Assembly (NCBI GenBank): GCA_027404165.1
Contig: DAHZCG010000009.1
Span: forward strand, 1 to 64,000
Origin: Geobacteraceae bacterium
GTDB lineage: Bacteria > Desulfobacterota > Desulfuromonadia > Geobacterales > Pseudopelobacteraceae
Length of the DNA stretch: 64,000 nucleotides
Reading direction: 5' to 3'
Positions 1 to 8,755 of this stretch are shown piece by piece (within the stretch, counting starts at the first letter, position 1; each line of letters begins with the position of its first letter). The position numbers were made by a program, and so were the translations under genes. The notes below the pieces were generated by a model. That model made no database searches. It was not told the DNA's origin and was given only the letters and a program-made list of their open reading frames with translations.

Positions 1-1878
1 GCGGTTCACGTTGTCTGTTGAAAGCGGTGAAACTGGTTGAGTAGTGAGAGGAGTCCCAGTTTCGTGAAGTAGGATGTGTCAAAGGCTTGATTCATATGCG
101 AGGCTCCAGAATTCCACCAGGGGCCTCGTTTATTTAGGACACTTCTCCATGCCCTCGCCTCCGATAACCCGCGTTGCATCAGTTTCTTCGCCCTTGTGAA
201 TGGTCGCTTCCACTGCCGCCACAATATGCTCCGCAGTTTCCGGCGTATCCATCCATCAAGTTCCTCAAAGGGTTTCTTTACTTCGGATAGCTTGAAGTAG
301 TTTGACCATCCACGCAGTATCGGAGAAATTTCTTCGATGACTCGCTTCAGGTTTCGCCCTCTCCCTTTACGACTGATTTCCCGGATTTTGGATTTGATAC
401 GATTCAACGCCTTTTCCCCTACTTTGAGTTTGGGGGTACGGTGGTACGTCATGCCATAGCCGAGAAAGATACGCTTCCAGGGACGGTCAACTGCACTTTT
501 GTCCTGATTGACCGTGAGCTTCAGCCGTGTTTCAAGGAATGCGGTGATGGAGGTCATGACCCGTTCTGCTGATCGCCGTGTCCGGACGTAGATATTACTA
601 TCGTCGGCATAGCGGCAGAAGGTATGATTCCGTCTTTCCAGTTCCTTGTCCAGTTCGTCGAGAAGGATATTCGACAACAGGGGAGATAACGGCCCTCCCT
701 GTGGTGTCCCTTCCGTTCTCGGGGAGATGATGCCTCCCTCGAACAGGCCCGCTTGCAGGTAACTGCGAATGAGATGCAATACCCGCTTGTCTTTGACTTT
801 CCGGGCTACCCGCGACATAAGGATGTCGTGATTGACTCGGTCAAAGAATTGAGCAAGGTCGATGTCTACCACCCACCTCAGACCGCTTGTTACTGCTTCG
901 CGGGCGGCCTGTACTGCCTGATGGGCGCTCTTGCCGGGGCGAAACCCATAAGAGCTTGCGCTAAAGCCGGATTCAAACAACGGCCCCAATTCCTGATGCA
1001 CTGCCTGCTGGATAAGACGGTCAAGGACAGTGGGAATTCCCAGCATCCGTGTTCCTCCTCCCGGTTTGGGTATTTCTACTTTCCGTACCGGTTGTGGTTT
1101 ATACGTCCCGTTCAGCAATTCTTCTTTGATGCGCGGCCAGTCTGTTTGCAGGTATCCTTTGAGGTGACCGGTAGACATGTTGTCCACGCCTGCAGCTCCT
1201 TTGTTGGATACTACCCGGTTGTAGGCCTTTTGCATGTTGCCGCGGCTGATTATTTCTTCCATCAGCCGTGTCTCCGCTTCCGCCCAGTAAGTTTCTCTCG
1301 TTACCGTGACGCCTGATGCACCGTTGTCATGCTCTCGGGACTTCCGGACCCTACCATCCAACACGGCCCCCACCTTCTCATGTGAGGCTTCTGCCTTTGC
1401 TCGCGCCATCGAAATTCAAGGCTCCTGTTCGTTCCAACGTGTTCAGCCCTTTGTCGGGTGGTTAGTCCAACTCGTATGGCCTCTGCTGACTTCTGCCGAA
1501 CGTAAAGGTTATCTGTTCCCAGATTACCCCGCCCCGGATTTCGCCCAGTGCTGGACGGCAGATCTCCCCGGGTAATGCGCGTGACCTTCACCCCATATAC
1601 CCGCCGCATATACAGACACACCCTCCTGGATGGTTATCGGGTTTTGAAGAACATTGCCTTCTCGCCCGGACATGTCTGCCTCGTATGCGATTTCTGTTCG
1701 TCGGGCCAGAGTTTTGCCTGCGGCTTCCTTCAGATTCCGGGTCACCCCGGACACCCTTGCCGTTCGGCTAACGGTTCCCACCATCAGGGTCCGTAGAGGA
1801 CTTGCACCTCCAAGTCACGAATCAGCCACCACAGCTGATTCGATGGCGCTTGCGCGCCACGCGCCCTGCCGGGCGCAC
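1..1878 (-). mobile_element. Group II intron, class C-like, 3' end outside window
   Basis: The minus strand starting at 1878 reads GTGCGCCCGGCAGGGC, close to the conserved 5' end of bacterial group II introns. About 470 bp of structured, non-coding sequence (domain I-III region) follow, and then a complete maturase gene (6-1409). Only five bases remain after the maturase stop, so domains V and VI and the 3' splice site are outside the window. The insertion point lies nine T-rich bases (CTGTTTGTT on the minus strand) beyond a 13-bp terminator hairpin at 1888-1916. Insertion behind terminator hairpins is the known habit of class C introns, and the protein has no visible C-terminal HNH endonuclease, which also fits class C. 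The class is inferred; the boundary is read from sequence. Confidence 0.8.
6..1409 (-). CDS. ltrA: Group II intron reverse transcriptase/maturase
   Basis: A 467-residue intron-encoded protein that helps the intron RNA splice and copies it into DNA during retrohoming. Reverse transcriptase blocks appear in order: the N-terminal block near residues 57-76, FRPGKSAHQAV near 156-166, the VVDIDLAQFFD catalytic block at 180-190, GTPQGGPLSPLLSNILL at 234-250, and the YADD catalytic centre at 267-270. The maturase (X) domain follows, with GWSNYFKL as a typical element. There is no HNH endonuclease at the C-terminus. The start at 1409 has an AGGAG about 12 bases upstream. It gives a longer N-terminus than many class C proteins, so initiation at a downstream Met (for example near residue 50) is possible. 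The frame is intact, so the intron may still be active. Confidence 0.93.
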   Translation of the reverse strand: MARAKAEASHEKVGAVLDGRVRKSREHDNGASGVTVTRETYWAEAETRLMEEIISRGNMQKAYNRVVSNKGAAGVDNMSTGHLKGYLQTDWPRIKEELLNGTYKPQPVRKVEIPKPGGGTRMLGIPTVLDRLIQQAVHQELGPLFESGFSASSYGFRPGKSAHQAVQAAREAVTSGLRWVVDIDLAQFFDRVNHDILMSRVARKVKDKRVLHLIRSYLQAGLFEGGIISPRTEGTPQGGPLSPLLSNILLDELDKELERRNHTFCRYADDSNIYVRTRRSAERVMTSITAFLETRLKLTVNQDKSAVDRPWKRIFLGYGMTYHRTPKLKVGEKALNRIKSKIREISRKGRGRNLKRVIEEISPILRGWSNYFKLSEVKKPFEELDGWIRRKLRSILWRQWKRPFTRAKKLMQRGLSEARAWRSVLNKRGPWWNSGASHMNQAFDTSYFTKLGLLSLLNQFHRFQQTT

Positions 1879-1887
1879 AACAAACAG

Positions 1888-1920
1888 CGCCCCGCCGGAA
1901 TTATTCCGGCGGGGCGTTTT
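1888..1920. terminator. Strong terminator hairpin, intron target site
   Basis: A perfect 13-bp stem (1888-1900 with 1904-1916, arms CGCCCCGCCGGAA / TTCCGGCGGGGCG) closes a TTA loop and is followed by TTTT on the plus strand. On the minus strand the tail is CTGTTTGTT, and the group II intron begins directly after it. The hairpin can act in both directions. Before the intron arrived it probably ended a plus-strand gene now lying to the left of the window. Confidence 0.85.
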
Positions 1921-2032
1921 GATCAGTCTGCACTTTGTTGGTTGATTATCTATTTGACCAGACAACGAATCATCTTCAAGTACATCTAAACGGACCATGC
2001 CTGTATTACCTATACCACTACCAAGTCACAGA

Positions 2033-2060
2033 TTGACATACCCGTCCCGAGATGTAATAC
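2033..2060 (+). promoter_or_regulatory. vapBC promoter
   Basis: A consensus -35 box TTGACA (2033-2038) is followed after 16 bases by TAATAC (2055-2060) as -10 box. The -10 lies inside the palindrome at 2049-2080, so a protein bound there would block RNA polymerase. It drives the antitoxin-toxin pair starting at 2099. Confidence 0.65.
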
Positions 2061-2080
2061 TTTATAAAGTATTACATCTC
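2049..2080. promoter_or_regulatory. Perfect 32-bp palindromic operator of vapBC
   Basis: GAGATGTAATACTTTA (2049-2064) is followed directly by its exact reverse complement (2065-2080). It covers the -10 box and ends 18 bp before the antitoxin start. AbrB-type antitoxins dimerise through their N-terminus and bind palindromes in their own promoters. The likely ligand is therefore the VapB product, alone or with VapC. The sequence match is direct; the ligand is inferred. Confidence 0.8.
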
Positions 2081-2098
2081 TAAGGGAGTAATGGAATC

Positions 2099-2329
2099 AT
2101 GCGGGTAACCAGCAAGGGGCAGGTAACGATACCCCGAAATGTTCGTCAGCAACTGGGAATATTCCCCCAGAGCGAGGTCGAATTTGTGGTGGAGGGCAGT
2201 ACGGTTATTTTGCGTACCGTTACCGGAGATGCCGGCAGGGGAAAGCGGCTGATTGAATCTCTGCGCGGCCGCGCAACAGTGCGGATGTCAACCGACGAAA
2301 TAATGGCGCTTACGAGGGGCGAGGGTTGA
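2099..2329 (+). CDS. vapB: AbrB/SpoVT-type antitoxin (VapB-like)
   Basis: A 76-residue antitoxin expected to neutralise the PIN-domain toxin encoded next to it and to repress the shared promoter. The N-terminal half (about residues 1-45) is a SpoVT/AbrB swapped-hairpin DNA-binding domain. Its signature is visible in VTSKGQVTIPRNVRQQLGI, followed by the hydrophobic strand VEFVVEGSTVILRTV. The C-terminal tail (STDEIMALTRGEG) is the usual toxin-binding segment. The start is set by AAGGGAG about 11 bases upstream. The stop lies three bases ahead of the toxin ATG, so the two genes are translationally coupled. Confidence 0.88.
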   Translation: MRVTSKGQVTIPRNVRQQLGIFPQSEVEFVVEGSTVILRTVTGDAGRGKRLIESLRGRATVRMSTDEIMALTRGEG

Positions 2330-2331
2330 AA

Positions 2332-2736
2332 ATGAGCGGCGTGCTCGTGGATAGCAACGTTCTGCTTGATGTGCTGGAAGAGGATGCACACTGGTACGAA
2401 TGGTCATCTACGCAGCTGCAAAAAGCAGCCGACCACTGTGCGTTACTTATCAATCCGATCATCTACGCCGAGGTTTCTGTCGGCTTTCAACGTATCGAAG
2501 AACTGGAGGAAGCGCTTCCGTTGCATTTCTTCCAGAGAGCACCGCTTCCCTGGGAAGCAGCGTTTCTTGCCGGCAAGTGCTACATACGCTACCGCAAGCT
2601 TGGCGGCACAAAGACTTCGCCACTACCTGATTTCTTTATCGGCGCTCATGCAGCGGTTTCGAACCTGACTCTTTTAACTCGCGACGTTGCTCGTTACCGC
2701 ACCTATTTCCCTTCGCTCAAATTGATCACTCCGTAG
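2332..2736 (+). CDS. vapC: PIN-domain toxin ribonuclease (VapC-like)
   Basis: A 134-residue PIN-domain protein, the toxin partner of the preceding antitoxin. VapC toxins are Mg-dependent RNases that usually cut tRNA or rRNA loops. The acidic active-site residues can be placed at VDSNVLLD (N-terminal Asp), the Glu of IIYAEVSVGF, the Asp of LPDFFIGAHA, and TRDVARYRTYFP near the C-terminus. ATG 2332 is preferred over the upstream in-frame TTG at 2326 because GAGGG (2321-2325) is spaced correctly only for the ATG. xseA begins five bases after the stop, so some readthrough into the housekeeping operon is possible. Confidence 0.88.
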   Translation: MSGVLVDSNVLLDVLEEDAHWYEWSSTQLQKAADHCALLINPIIYAEVSVGFQRIEELEEALPLHFFQRAPLPWEAAFLAGKCYIRYRKLGGTKTSPLPDFFIGAHAAVSNLTLLTRDVARYRTYFPSLKLITP

Positions 2737-2741
2737 AGAAT

Positions 2742-4088
2742 ATGGATATTTTTGCCGAAAAGACAATCCTGACAGTCAGCCGCCTGACCGCCCTGTTACG
2801 CGGGGTTCTGGAAGAAAACTTCGAGCAGGTCTGGGTGCAGGGCGAGGTCTCCAATCTTTCGCTGCCGTCATCAGGCCACCTCTACTTCACCCTGAAGGAC
2901 ACCGGTGCCCAACTGCGCTGTGTCATGTTCAAGGGCGCCGTAAAGAATCTGAAGTTCCGGCCGGCTGACGGCATGGCACTGATCGCTCGTGGCCGCATAT
3001 CGGTGTATGACCAGCGCGGCGAATACCAGTTGATCTGCGAATACCTCGAACCGGCCGGCGTCGGCGCCCTGCAGATGGCCTTTATGCAGCTCAAGGAGCG
3101 CTTGGCCAAAGAGGGGCTCTTTGACGAGGGTCACAAGCAACCGCTCCCCACCTTCCCGCGCCGTATCGGCGTAATCACCTCAGCCACCGGCGCGGCTATC
3201 CATGATATCCTCAACGTCCTGAAACGCCGCTTTGCCTCCCTGGAGATACTGCTCTACCCGGTACGGGTGCAGGGTGAAGGTGCTGCGCCGGAGATCGGCC
3301 GGGCGATTGACGACATGAACCGCCTGGGTCTGGTAGACGTGCTGATCGTTGGCCGGGGCGGGGGATCCCTGGAGGACTTGTGGGCCTTCAACGAGGAGGT
3401 TGTGGCCCGGGCGGTGTATCGCTCAAAGCTGCCGGTCATCTCGGCGGTCGGCCACGAAACCGACTGGACGATCTGTGACTTCGTAGCCGACCTGCGGGCA
3501 CCGACCCCATCGGCGGCCGCAGAACTGGTTGTTGCCAGTTCCCTGGAATTGCGGGGACAACTGGATGCGCTGAGCCATCACCTGCGGATGGCGCTGGAAT
3601 CCCGTCTGGCAGCTCTGAATGCGCGTGTTGATGCACTGCGCAGATCACTTCATGATCCAAGTACCATGCTGGGGCATCTTGCCCAGCGGGTAGATGACCT
3701 TTCGGAGCGCCTTGAAATGGCTCTGGAGAATACGACCCTGCATCGCCGGGAACGGTTCGAACGTTTGCGATCAGTTCTGTTGTTTCACAGCCCGGATCGC
3801 CAGACAGAACGTTTTCAGCAGCAGCTTGCGATGCTTTCGCACCAATTGGAACGGCAGCTGCGGGACAAGATACAGCAGGAAAAGCATGCCTTTGGGAGTG
3901 TAGCAGCTCGCCTGGAAGTCCTTTCGCCCTTGCGCACTCTCTCCCGCGGATATGCCATAGCAGCGGCCAGCGATGGAACGGTTGTAACGACCGTCGCCCA
4001 ACTGACGGAAGGAGATCGTCTGAAACTGCAGTTATTTCATGGCACGGCGATCTGTCGTGTTGAAGAGTTGGAAAACCGTAACGCTTGA
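2742..4088 (+). CDS. xseA: Exodeoxyribonuclease VII large subunit
   Basis: The catalytic large subunit (448 residues) of exonuclease VII, which degrades single-stranded DNA from both ends. It works in the cytoplasm with several copies of XseB. The N-terminal OB-fold (about residues 8-105) contains VWVQGEVSNLSLPSSGHLYFTLKD. The nuclease core follows, with IGVITSATGAAIHDIL and the GRGGGSLEDLWAFNEE motif, then a long coiled-coil region typical of the family and a C-terminal LSRGYAI motif. Length matches the family. No strong ribosome-binding site is visible ahead of the ATG. xseB and ispA follow in the same direction, the common xseA-xseB-ispA-dxs arrangement. Confidence 0.96.
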   Translation: MDIFAEKTILTVSRLTALLRGVLEENFEQVWVQGEVSNLSLPSSGHLYFTLKDTGAQLRCVMFKGAVKNLKFRPADGMALIARGRISVYDQRGEYQLICEYLEPAGVGALQMAFMQLKERLAKEGLFDEGHKQPLPTFPRRIGVITSATGAAIHDILNVLKRRFASLEILLYPVRVQGEGAAPEIGRAIDDMNRLGLVDVLIVGRGGGSLEDLWAFNEEVVARAVYRSKLPVISAVGHETDWTICDFVADLRAPTPSAAAELVVASSLELRGQLDALSHHLRMALESRLAALNARVDALRRSLHDPSTMLGHLAQRVDDLSERLEMALENTTLHRRERFERLRSVLLFHSPDRQTERFQQQLAMLSHQLERQLRDKIQQEKHAFGSVAARLEVLSPLRTLSRGYAIAAASDGTVVTTVAQLTEGDRLKLQLFHGTAICRVEELENRNA

Positions 4089-4136
4089 CGAGGCAGAGTG
4101 ATTCTGAAATAATACTGAACCTTTAAGGATCCACCT

Positions 4137-4367
4137 ATGGCAACGGAAAAATTCGAAACATCCCTGAAAAAGCTGGAAGAAATCGTGCGGCGCCTGGAGA
4201 GTGGCTCACTCTCCCTGGAGGACTCTCTCAAGGCCTTTGAAGAAGGCGTCAAGCACTCCTCATTTTGCGCCAAAAAACTCGACGAGGCCGAACGACGGGT
4301 GGAGGTCCTGCTCAAGCGCAAGGACGGCACGTTTGCCCGCGAGCCATTTGAACCGGAAGAAGGATAA
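4137..4367 (+). CDS. xseB: Exodeoxyribonuclease VII small subunit
   Basis: The 76-residue small subunit that coats the coiled-coil region of XseA in exonuclease VII. The sequence is a single helical hairpin with the family pattern FETSLKKLEEIVRRLESG, then LSLEDSLKAFEEGV, then a charged helix rich in Leu and Glu. It begins 48 bp after xseA. A short terminator-like hairpin follows before ispA, so xseB and ispA may be expressed at different levels. Confidence 0.95.
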   Translation: MATEKFETSLKKLEEIVRRLESGSLSLEDSLKAFEEGVKHSSFCAKKLDEAERRVEVLLKRKDGTFAREPFEPEEG

Positions 4368-4369
4368 TA

Positions 4370-4391
4370 CCCCTCTGAAGAGGGGATTTTT
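4370..4391 (+). terminator. Small intrinsic terminator or attenuator between xseB and ispA
   Basis: CCCCTC (4370-4375) pairs with GAGGGG (4380-4385) across a TGAA loop and is followed by ATTTTT. The 6-7 bp stem is short, so partial readthrough into ispA is likely. Confidence 0.6.
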
Positions 4392-4408
4392 AGAAAAGGA
4401 ACACTCCC

Positions 4409-5302
4409 ATGGATTTGAAGACGTACCTCACAGAACAGTGTGCCCGTATCGATGCGGCTTTGGATAGATTCCTCCCCAAAGAAACGGAACTGCCCCACAG
4501 CCTGCACAAGGCCATGCGTTACTCGATCTTTGCCGGCGGCAAACGGGTTCGGCCGATCCTGATGCTGGCGGCCTGTCAGGCGGTTGGCGGCAATACGGAA
4601 CGCGCCATTCCGGCCGCCTGCGCCATGGAAATGATCCACACCTATTCCCTGATCCATGACGACCTGCCAGCCATGGACGATGACGACTTCCGCCGCGGCA
4701 ACCCCACCAACCACAAGGTGTTCGGTGAAGCTATTGCCATTCTGGCTGGCGATGCACTCCTGACCGAAGCCTTCAAGCTGGTCAGCGACCCGCGCCATGC
4801 CATCGGCTGCGACCCGGCCGCACAACTGGCAGTGATCCACGAGATCGCTACCTGCGCCGGATCCTATGGCATGGTCGGTGGCCAGGTGGTGGATATGGAA
4901 AGCGAGGGCAAAGCGGATATTGATCTGCCTATCGTTCAATACATACACACCCACAAAACCGGCGCCCTGATCAAGGCCTCGGTCGTCGCCGGAGCCCTTC
5001 TGGGTGGCGCCGACCAACAGAAGCTGGCCGCCATCACACGCTATGGCGAGGCCGCCGGTCTGGCCTTTCAGATTGCCGACGACATCCTGGACATCGAGGG
5101 CACTACCGAGGAGATCGGCAAGGATGCGGGCAGCGACGAGGCCCGCGGCAAAGCTACCTACCCGGCGGTCATGGGGCTGGCGGCGGCCAAGGACGAGGCC
5201 CAGTCCATGATGGACGAGGCCTTCCGTGCGCTGGGGATATTCGGCGCCGAAGCGGATCCGCTACGGGAGATCGCCAGGTACATCGTCAAACGGAGAAACT
5301 AG
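4409..5302 (+). CDS. ispA: Farnesyl/geranyl diphosphate synthase (trans-polyprenyl synthase)
   Basis: A 297-residue short-chain trans-prenyl diphosphate synthase that condenses isopentenyl diphosphate with allylic diphosphates, giving C15 (possibly C20) precursors for quinones and undecaprenyl phosphate. Both aspartate-rich Mg-binding motifs are present: HDDLPAMDDDDFRRG around residues 83-97 and DDILD at 224-228. The IPP-binding GGKRVRPIL segment is at 43-51. The residue before the first Asp motif region (HTYSLIHDD) resembles bacterial FPP synthases, but product length cannot be fixed by reading. It lies between xseB and dxs, the next enzyme of the same pathway. Confidence 0.93.
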   Translation: MDLKTYLTEQCARIDAALDRFLPKETELPHSLHKAMRYSIFAGGKRVRPILMLAACQAVGGNTERAIPAACAMEMIHTYSLIHDDLPAMDDDDFRRGNPTNHKVFGEAIAILAGDALLTEAFKLVSDPRHAIGCDPAAQLAVIHEIATCAGSYGMVGGQVVDMESEGKADIDLPIVQYIHTHKTGALIKASVVAGALLGGADQQKLAAITRYGEAAGLAFQIADDILDIEGTTEEIGKDAGSDEARGKATYPAVMGLAAAKDEAQSMMDEAFRALGIFGAEADPLREIARYIVKRRN

Positions 5303-5316
5303 AAGAAAAAAGGCAT

Positions 5317-5427
5317 TTACCACAGAGGACACAGAGGCTCACGGAGGAAAAACAGAGGCAGAGGAATCCTTTTAACGTCCTGGTTATGAATTTCTCCTCG
5401 GATTTTTCTCCGCTTCTTCCGTGGTAA
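5317..5427. repeat. Imperfect inverted-repeat element in the ispA-dxs gap
   Basis: The gap between ispA and dxs begins TTACCACAGAGGACACAGAGG and ends with the imperfect reverse complement, closing in GTGGTAA (5421-5427). The left arm carries repeated CACAGAGG-like words. About 111 bp could fold into a long imperfect hairpin. It looks like a dispersed extragenic palindrome rather than part of either gene; other copies would have to be sought outside the window. Confidence 0.5.
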
Positions 5428-5469
5428 TGCTTTTCAGTTATAAATGTATTCTGGAGATAAAGGGTTTCC

Positions 5470-7347
5470 ATGTCCATACTCGAAACAATCAATTCCCCCG
5501 ATGACCTGAAAAAGGTTTCTGCCGTAAAGCTGCCTGCTGTTGCCGCGGAACTGCGCCAGATGATCATTGAAACCTGTGCCAGAAACGGCGGCCATCTGGC
5601 CCCCTGCCTGGGCGTAGTTGAGCTGACCATCGCCCTGCACCGGGTGTTCAGTACGCCAGCCGACAAGATCGTCTGGGATGTAGGGCATCAGGCCTACGCC
5701 CACAAGATTCTGACCGGCCGTCGCGACCAATTCAGTACCCTGCGCACGCTGAACGGTATCAGCGGCTTCCCCAAACGGGGCGAATCACCCCACGACGCCT
5801 TTGACGTCGGCCACTCGTCCACATCCATTTCCGCTGCTACCGGCTTTGCAGCGGCCCGGGATCTGGACGGGCGAAAGAACAAGGTGCTGGCTATCATCGG
5901 TGATGGCTCCATGACCGGCGGCCTGGCCTACGAGGCAATGAATCACGCCGGGCATCTGGACAAGGATCTGATCGTCGTCCTCAACGACAACGAAATGTCC
6001 ATCGCCGAGAATGTCGGCGCACTCTCCAACTTCCTTAGCCGCACCTCTTCCAGCGAGTTCGTGCATCGCTTTAAAAAGGACGTGGAATCGTTTCTGAAAC
6101 GAGTGGATGTGGGCAAAGGGGTTCTGCATATTGCCCGTAAAATGGAAGATTCCTTTAAAGGCTGCTTCACGCCGGGCATGCTGTTCGAGGCCTTTGGCTT
6201 CAATTATATCGGCCCCATCGACGGCCACGACCTGCCCATGCTGATCGAAACCCTGGAAAGTGTCAAGAAGCTTAATGATGCCGTATTGATACATGTTCTA
6301 ACCAAAAAAGGGAAAGGCTACAAACCGGCCGAGAATAATCCCTCCCTGTTTCACGGGGTCGGACCGTTCGACATCGGAACCGGCAAGGTGCTCAAGGGCA
6401 AGGGCGGGGCTGCGTCCTACACCGCCATCTTCGGTGCGGCGCTTTGTAAGCTGGCGGCAGAAGACGAGCGGATCACGGCTATCACGGCGGCCATGCCCGA
6501 TGGAACCGGCTTATCGGGTTTCGCCAAAGAATTTCCGGGGCGTTTCTTCGATGTGGGAATCGCCGAGCAACACGGGGTAACCTTTGCAGCCGGCTTGGCT
6601 GCCGAGGGGATGCGGCCGGTATTTGCCGTATACTCAACCTTTTTGCAACGCGCCTATGACCAGGTTTTCCACGATGTCTGCCTGCAGAATCTGCCGGTGA
6701 CCTTTGCCCTTGACCGGGGCGGGGTTGTGGGGAGTGACGGACCGACCCACCACGGCGCCTTCGACATTTCCTATCTGCGACATCTGCCCAATATGACCCT
6801 GATGGCGCCCAAGGACGAGAATGAGCTGCAGCACATGCTGGCCACCGCCATCGAACTCGGGCAACCGGCGGCCATTCGCTATCCACGCGGCAACGGCTAT
6901 GGGGTGCCGCTTGACCAGACGCTCACCCCCCTGCCCGCTGGTAAGGCAGAGGTGCTGCGCGATGGCTCCGATGGCGTCATCCTGGCCCTGGGCAGCATGG
7001 TCATGCCGGCACTGGAGGCAGCAGCACTACTTGAAGAGCAGCATGGTGTCCGCCTGACGGTCGTCAACGCCCGCTTCGTAAAACCGCTGGATGCGGGATT
7101 GATTCTCGATCTGGCCAGGAAACAGCGCGCGCTGATCACCATAGAGGAAAATGCCCGGCAGGGCGGATTCGGTACAGCCGTACTGGAACTGCTGGAAGAA
7201 CACGACCTCGGAGGAATACCGGTGCTGCGTCTCGGCTACCCCGACAGCTACATCCCGCAGGGTGAACAACACGAACTGCGGGCCATACTCGGGCTGGATC
7301 CGGCAGGGATTGCCGCTTCAGCGCTCGATTTCCATTCCCGCGCATGA
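5470..7347 (+). CDS. dxs: 1-deoxy-D-xylulose-5-phosphate synthase
   Basis: A 625-residue thiamine-diphosphate enzyme that joins pyruvate and glyceraldehyde 3-phosphate to make DXP, the entry point of the MEP isoprenoid pathway and a precursor for thiamine and pyridoxal. The TPP motif GDGSMTGG is at 144-151 with NDN at 172-174. [15 protein letters not shown] [12 protein letters not shown] lies near 69-80. The pyrimidine-binding domain has the conserved Glu in DVGIAEQH, and a C-terminal transketolase domain completes the protein. Full length for the family. It starts at ATG 5470 and overlaps the next gene by four bases. Confidence 0.97.
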   Translation: MSILETINSPDDLKKVSAVKLPAVAAELRQMIIETCARNGGHLAPCLGVVELTIALHRVFSTPADKIVWDVGHQAYAHKILTGRRDQFSTLRTLNGISGFPKRGESPHDAFDVGHSSTSISAATGFAAARDLDGRKNKVLAIIGDGSMTGGLAYEAMNHAGHLDKDLIVVLNDNEMSIAENVGALSNFLSRTSSSEFVHRFKKDVESFLKRVDVGKGVLHIARKMEDSFKGCFTPGMLFEAFGFNYIGPIDGHDLPMLIETLESVKKLNDAVLIHVLTKKGKGYKPAENNPSLFHGVGPFDIGTGKVLKGKGGAASYTAIFGAALCKLAAEDERITAITAAMPDGTGLSGFAKEFPGRFFDVGIAEQHGVTFAAGLAAEGMRPVFAVYSTFLQRAYDQVFHDVCLQNLPVTFALDRGGVVGSDGPTHHGAFDISYLRHLPNMTLMAPKDENELQHMLATAIELGQPAAIRYPRGNGYGVPLDQTLTPLPAGKAEVLRDGSDGVILALGSMVMPALEAAALLEEQHGVRLTVVNARFVKPLDAGLILDLARKQRALITIEENARQGGFGTAVLELLEEHDLGGIPVLRLGYPDSYIPQGEQHELRAILGLDPAGIAASALDFHSRA

Positions 7348-8654
7348 CCCGCGCCAACCGGAAAACCGCCCTTGCGGTATTCAGCCACTTTGACCATCCC
7401 GTGATTCGCCTGCTGTCATTCTCCGTACTGTTATTTTGCCTCTACTCCCCCTCAACCGCCAGAGGCGAGAACGACCCGTCCCGGCAAGGCAACTACGCCC
7501 GCGAACTGATCCGCCAGGGCGACTTCGAAAAAGGGCTGGAGCAGTTGCGTAGTACCTATCGGATCTTCCCTCTCAATGAACCTCTCAAACGCAACCTGGC
7601 CGAGGGCTATGCCGCCTACGGCCATACGCTGCTCAAACAACGCCGCTATGAACAGGCCGATGAAAACTTTGCCAAAGCGATCGAGCTCTATCCGGACGAT
7701 CCGTCCTTCGCTTTCATGCGCGGTGTCTGCAATTATCTTCTCAAAAAATACGACGTCGCACGCTATGAACTGGAGCGCGCGCGCGGCATCACGCCTGACA
7801 ATGTTGATACGCTCTACTACCTTGGCCTGGTAGTGTATGAAACTGACGACCGCCCGCAGGCCATCGAACTGTGGGAACAGGCCTTGAAGCTGGCGCCGGG
7901 TCGCAAGGACATCAGCGATCAGCTGGCACGTGCCCACAAGGAAATGGCCGTTGAAGACCGTATGGATCAGGGACACAGCTCGCGCTTCAACCTCACCTAC
8001 GATCCCGATGTAAGCTCAACCCTCGCGCAGGCGGTCCTGGATGTCCTGGAAGAGGCCTACAATCAGGTTGGAGCAGACATGGGGAGCTTTCCTGATGCAC
8101 GCATTCCGGTTGTTATCTACAAGCGAAGCGACTTCCAGTCAGTCACCGACTCCCCGGATTGGTCGGGCGGACTGTACGACGGCACTATCCGATTACCCTT
8201 CGGAACCATGGAGAACATCAGCGCTCCCATGCGCGGCATTCTTTTTCACGAATATGCCCACGTAGTGGTTTTCGAACTGACCCACGGCAATTGCCCGACC
8301 TGGCTGAACGAGGGTATCGCCGAGATGTTCGGCCGCTCGCAGTACGCCCGTTCGATGCCGGAGAATCATGCCGCGCGTTTTGCCGCAACAACTGATGTCC
8401 GTAAACTGGAAAAAGGGTTTGGCGGGTTTGCATCCAAGGATGCCTTGATGGCCTACCAGCAAAGCTATTCCCTGGTCAACTACCTGGTGAATACCTATGG
8501 CTGGCCCAGGGTCACCCAGATATTGACCGATCTAGGCAACGGCATGAACATGGACGAAGCCGTGTCAGCAACACTGAAAAGCTATGACGTTGATTATAAC
8601 GGACTGGTCAAGGAATGGCGGCAATCGGTCGCACGGAGCACGACAGGCGAATAG
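7344..8654 (+). CDS. TPR protein with gluzincin-type metallopeptidase domain
   Basis: A 436-residue exported protein of unknown substrate. An N-terminal hydrophobic segment (about 21-40) looks like a signal anchor or signal peptide. TPR-like repeats cover about 45-200, including [21 protein letters not shown] and the following [21 protein letters not shown] unit. The C-terminal half is a peptidase-MA-like domain: HEYAH at 302-306 supplies two zinc-binding His and the catalytic Glu, and NEGIAE at 322-327 supplies the third zinc ligand. This is the M1/M61-like HExxH-18-E spacing. It overlaps dxs by ATGA, so it is translated with it. No link to isoprenoid synthesis is evident, and the overlap may only reflect compaction. 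Confidence 0.85.
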   Translation: MTRANRKTALAVFSHFDHPVIRLLSFSVLLFCLYSPSTARGENDPSRQGNYARELIRQGDFEKGLEQLRSTYRIFPLNEPLKRNLAEGYAAYGHTLLKQRRYEQADENFAKAIELYPDDPSFAFMRGVCNYLLKKYDVARYELERARGITPDNVDTLYYLGLVVYETDDRPQAIELWEQALKLAPGRKDISDQLARAHKEMAVEDRMDQGHSSRFNLTYDPDVSSTLAQAVLDVLEEAYNQVGADMGSFPDARIPVVIYKRSDFQSVTDSPDWSGGLYDGTIRLPFGTMENISAPMRGILFHEYAHVVVFELTHGNCPTWLNEGIAEMFGRSQYARSMPENHAARFAATTDVRKLEKGFGGFASKDALMAYQQSYSLVNYLVNTYGWPRVTQILTDLGNGMNMDEAVSATLKSYDVDYNGLVKEWRQSVARSTTGE

Positions 8655-8755
8655 CCGTATGGTGGCAGTGTGTTGCCAGATCTGAGTCTGCAAGGAACTG
8701 GATAGCTTTATTTTACAGGGTAACTGCCCTGAATTCGACAAAAGGAGAGACAAAC

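Noticed and set aside
753..1316. A 187-codon plus-strand frame inside the intron
   Set aside because: It is antisense to the maturase, whose RT motifs leave no doubt about the coding strand.
4037..5017. A 326-codon antisense frame across xseB and ispA
   Set aside because: It overlaps two clearly real genes on the opposite strand and shows only shadow composition.
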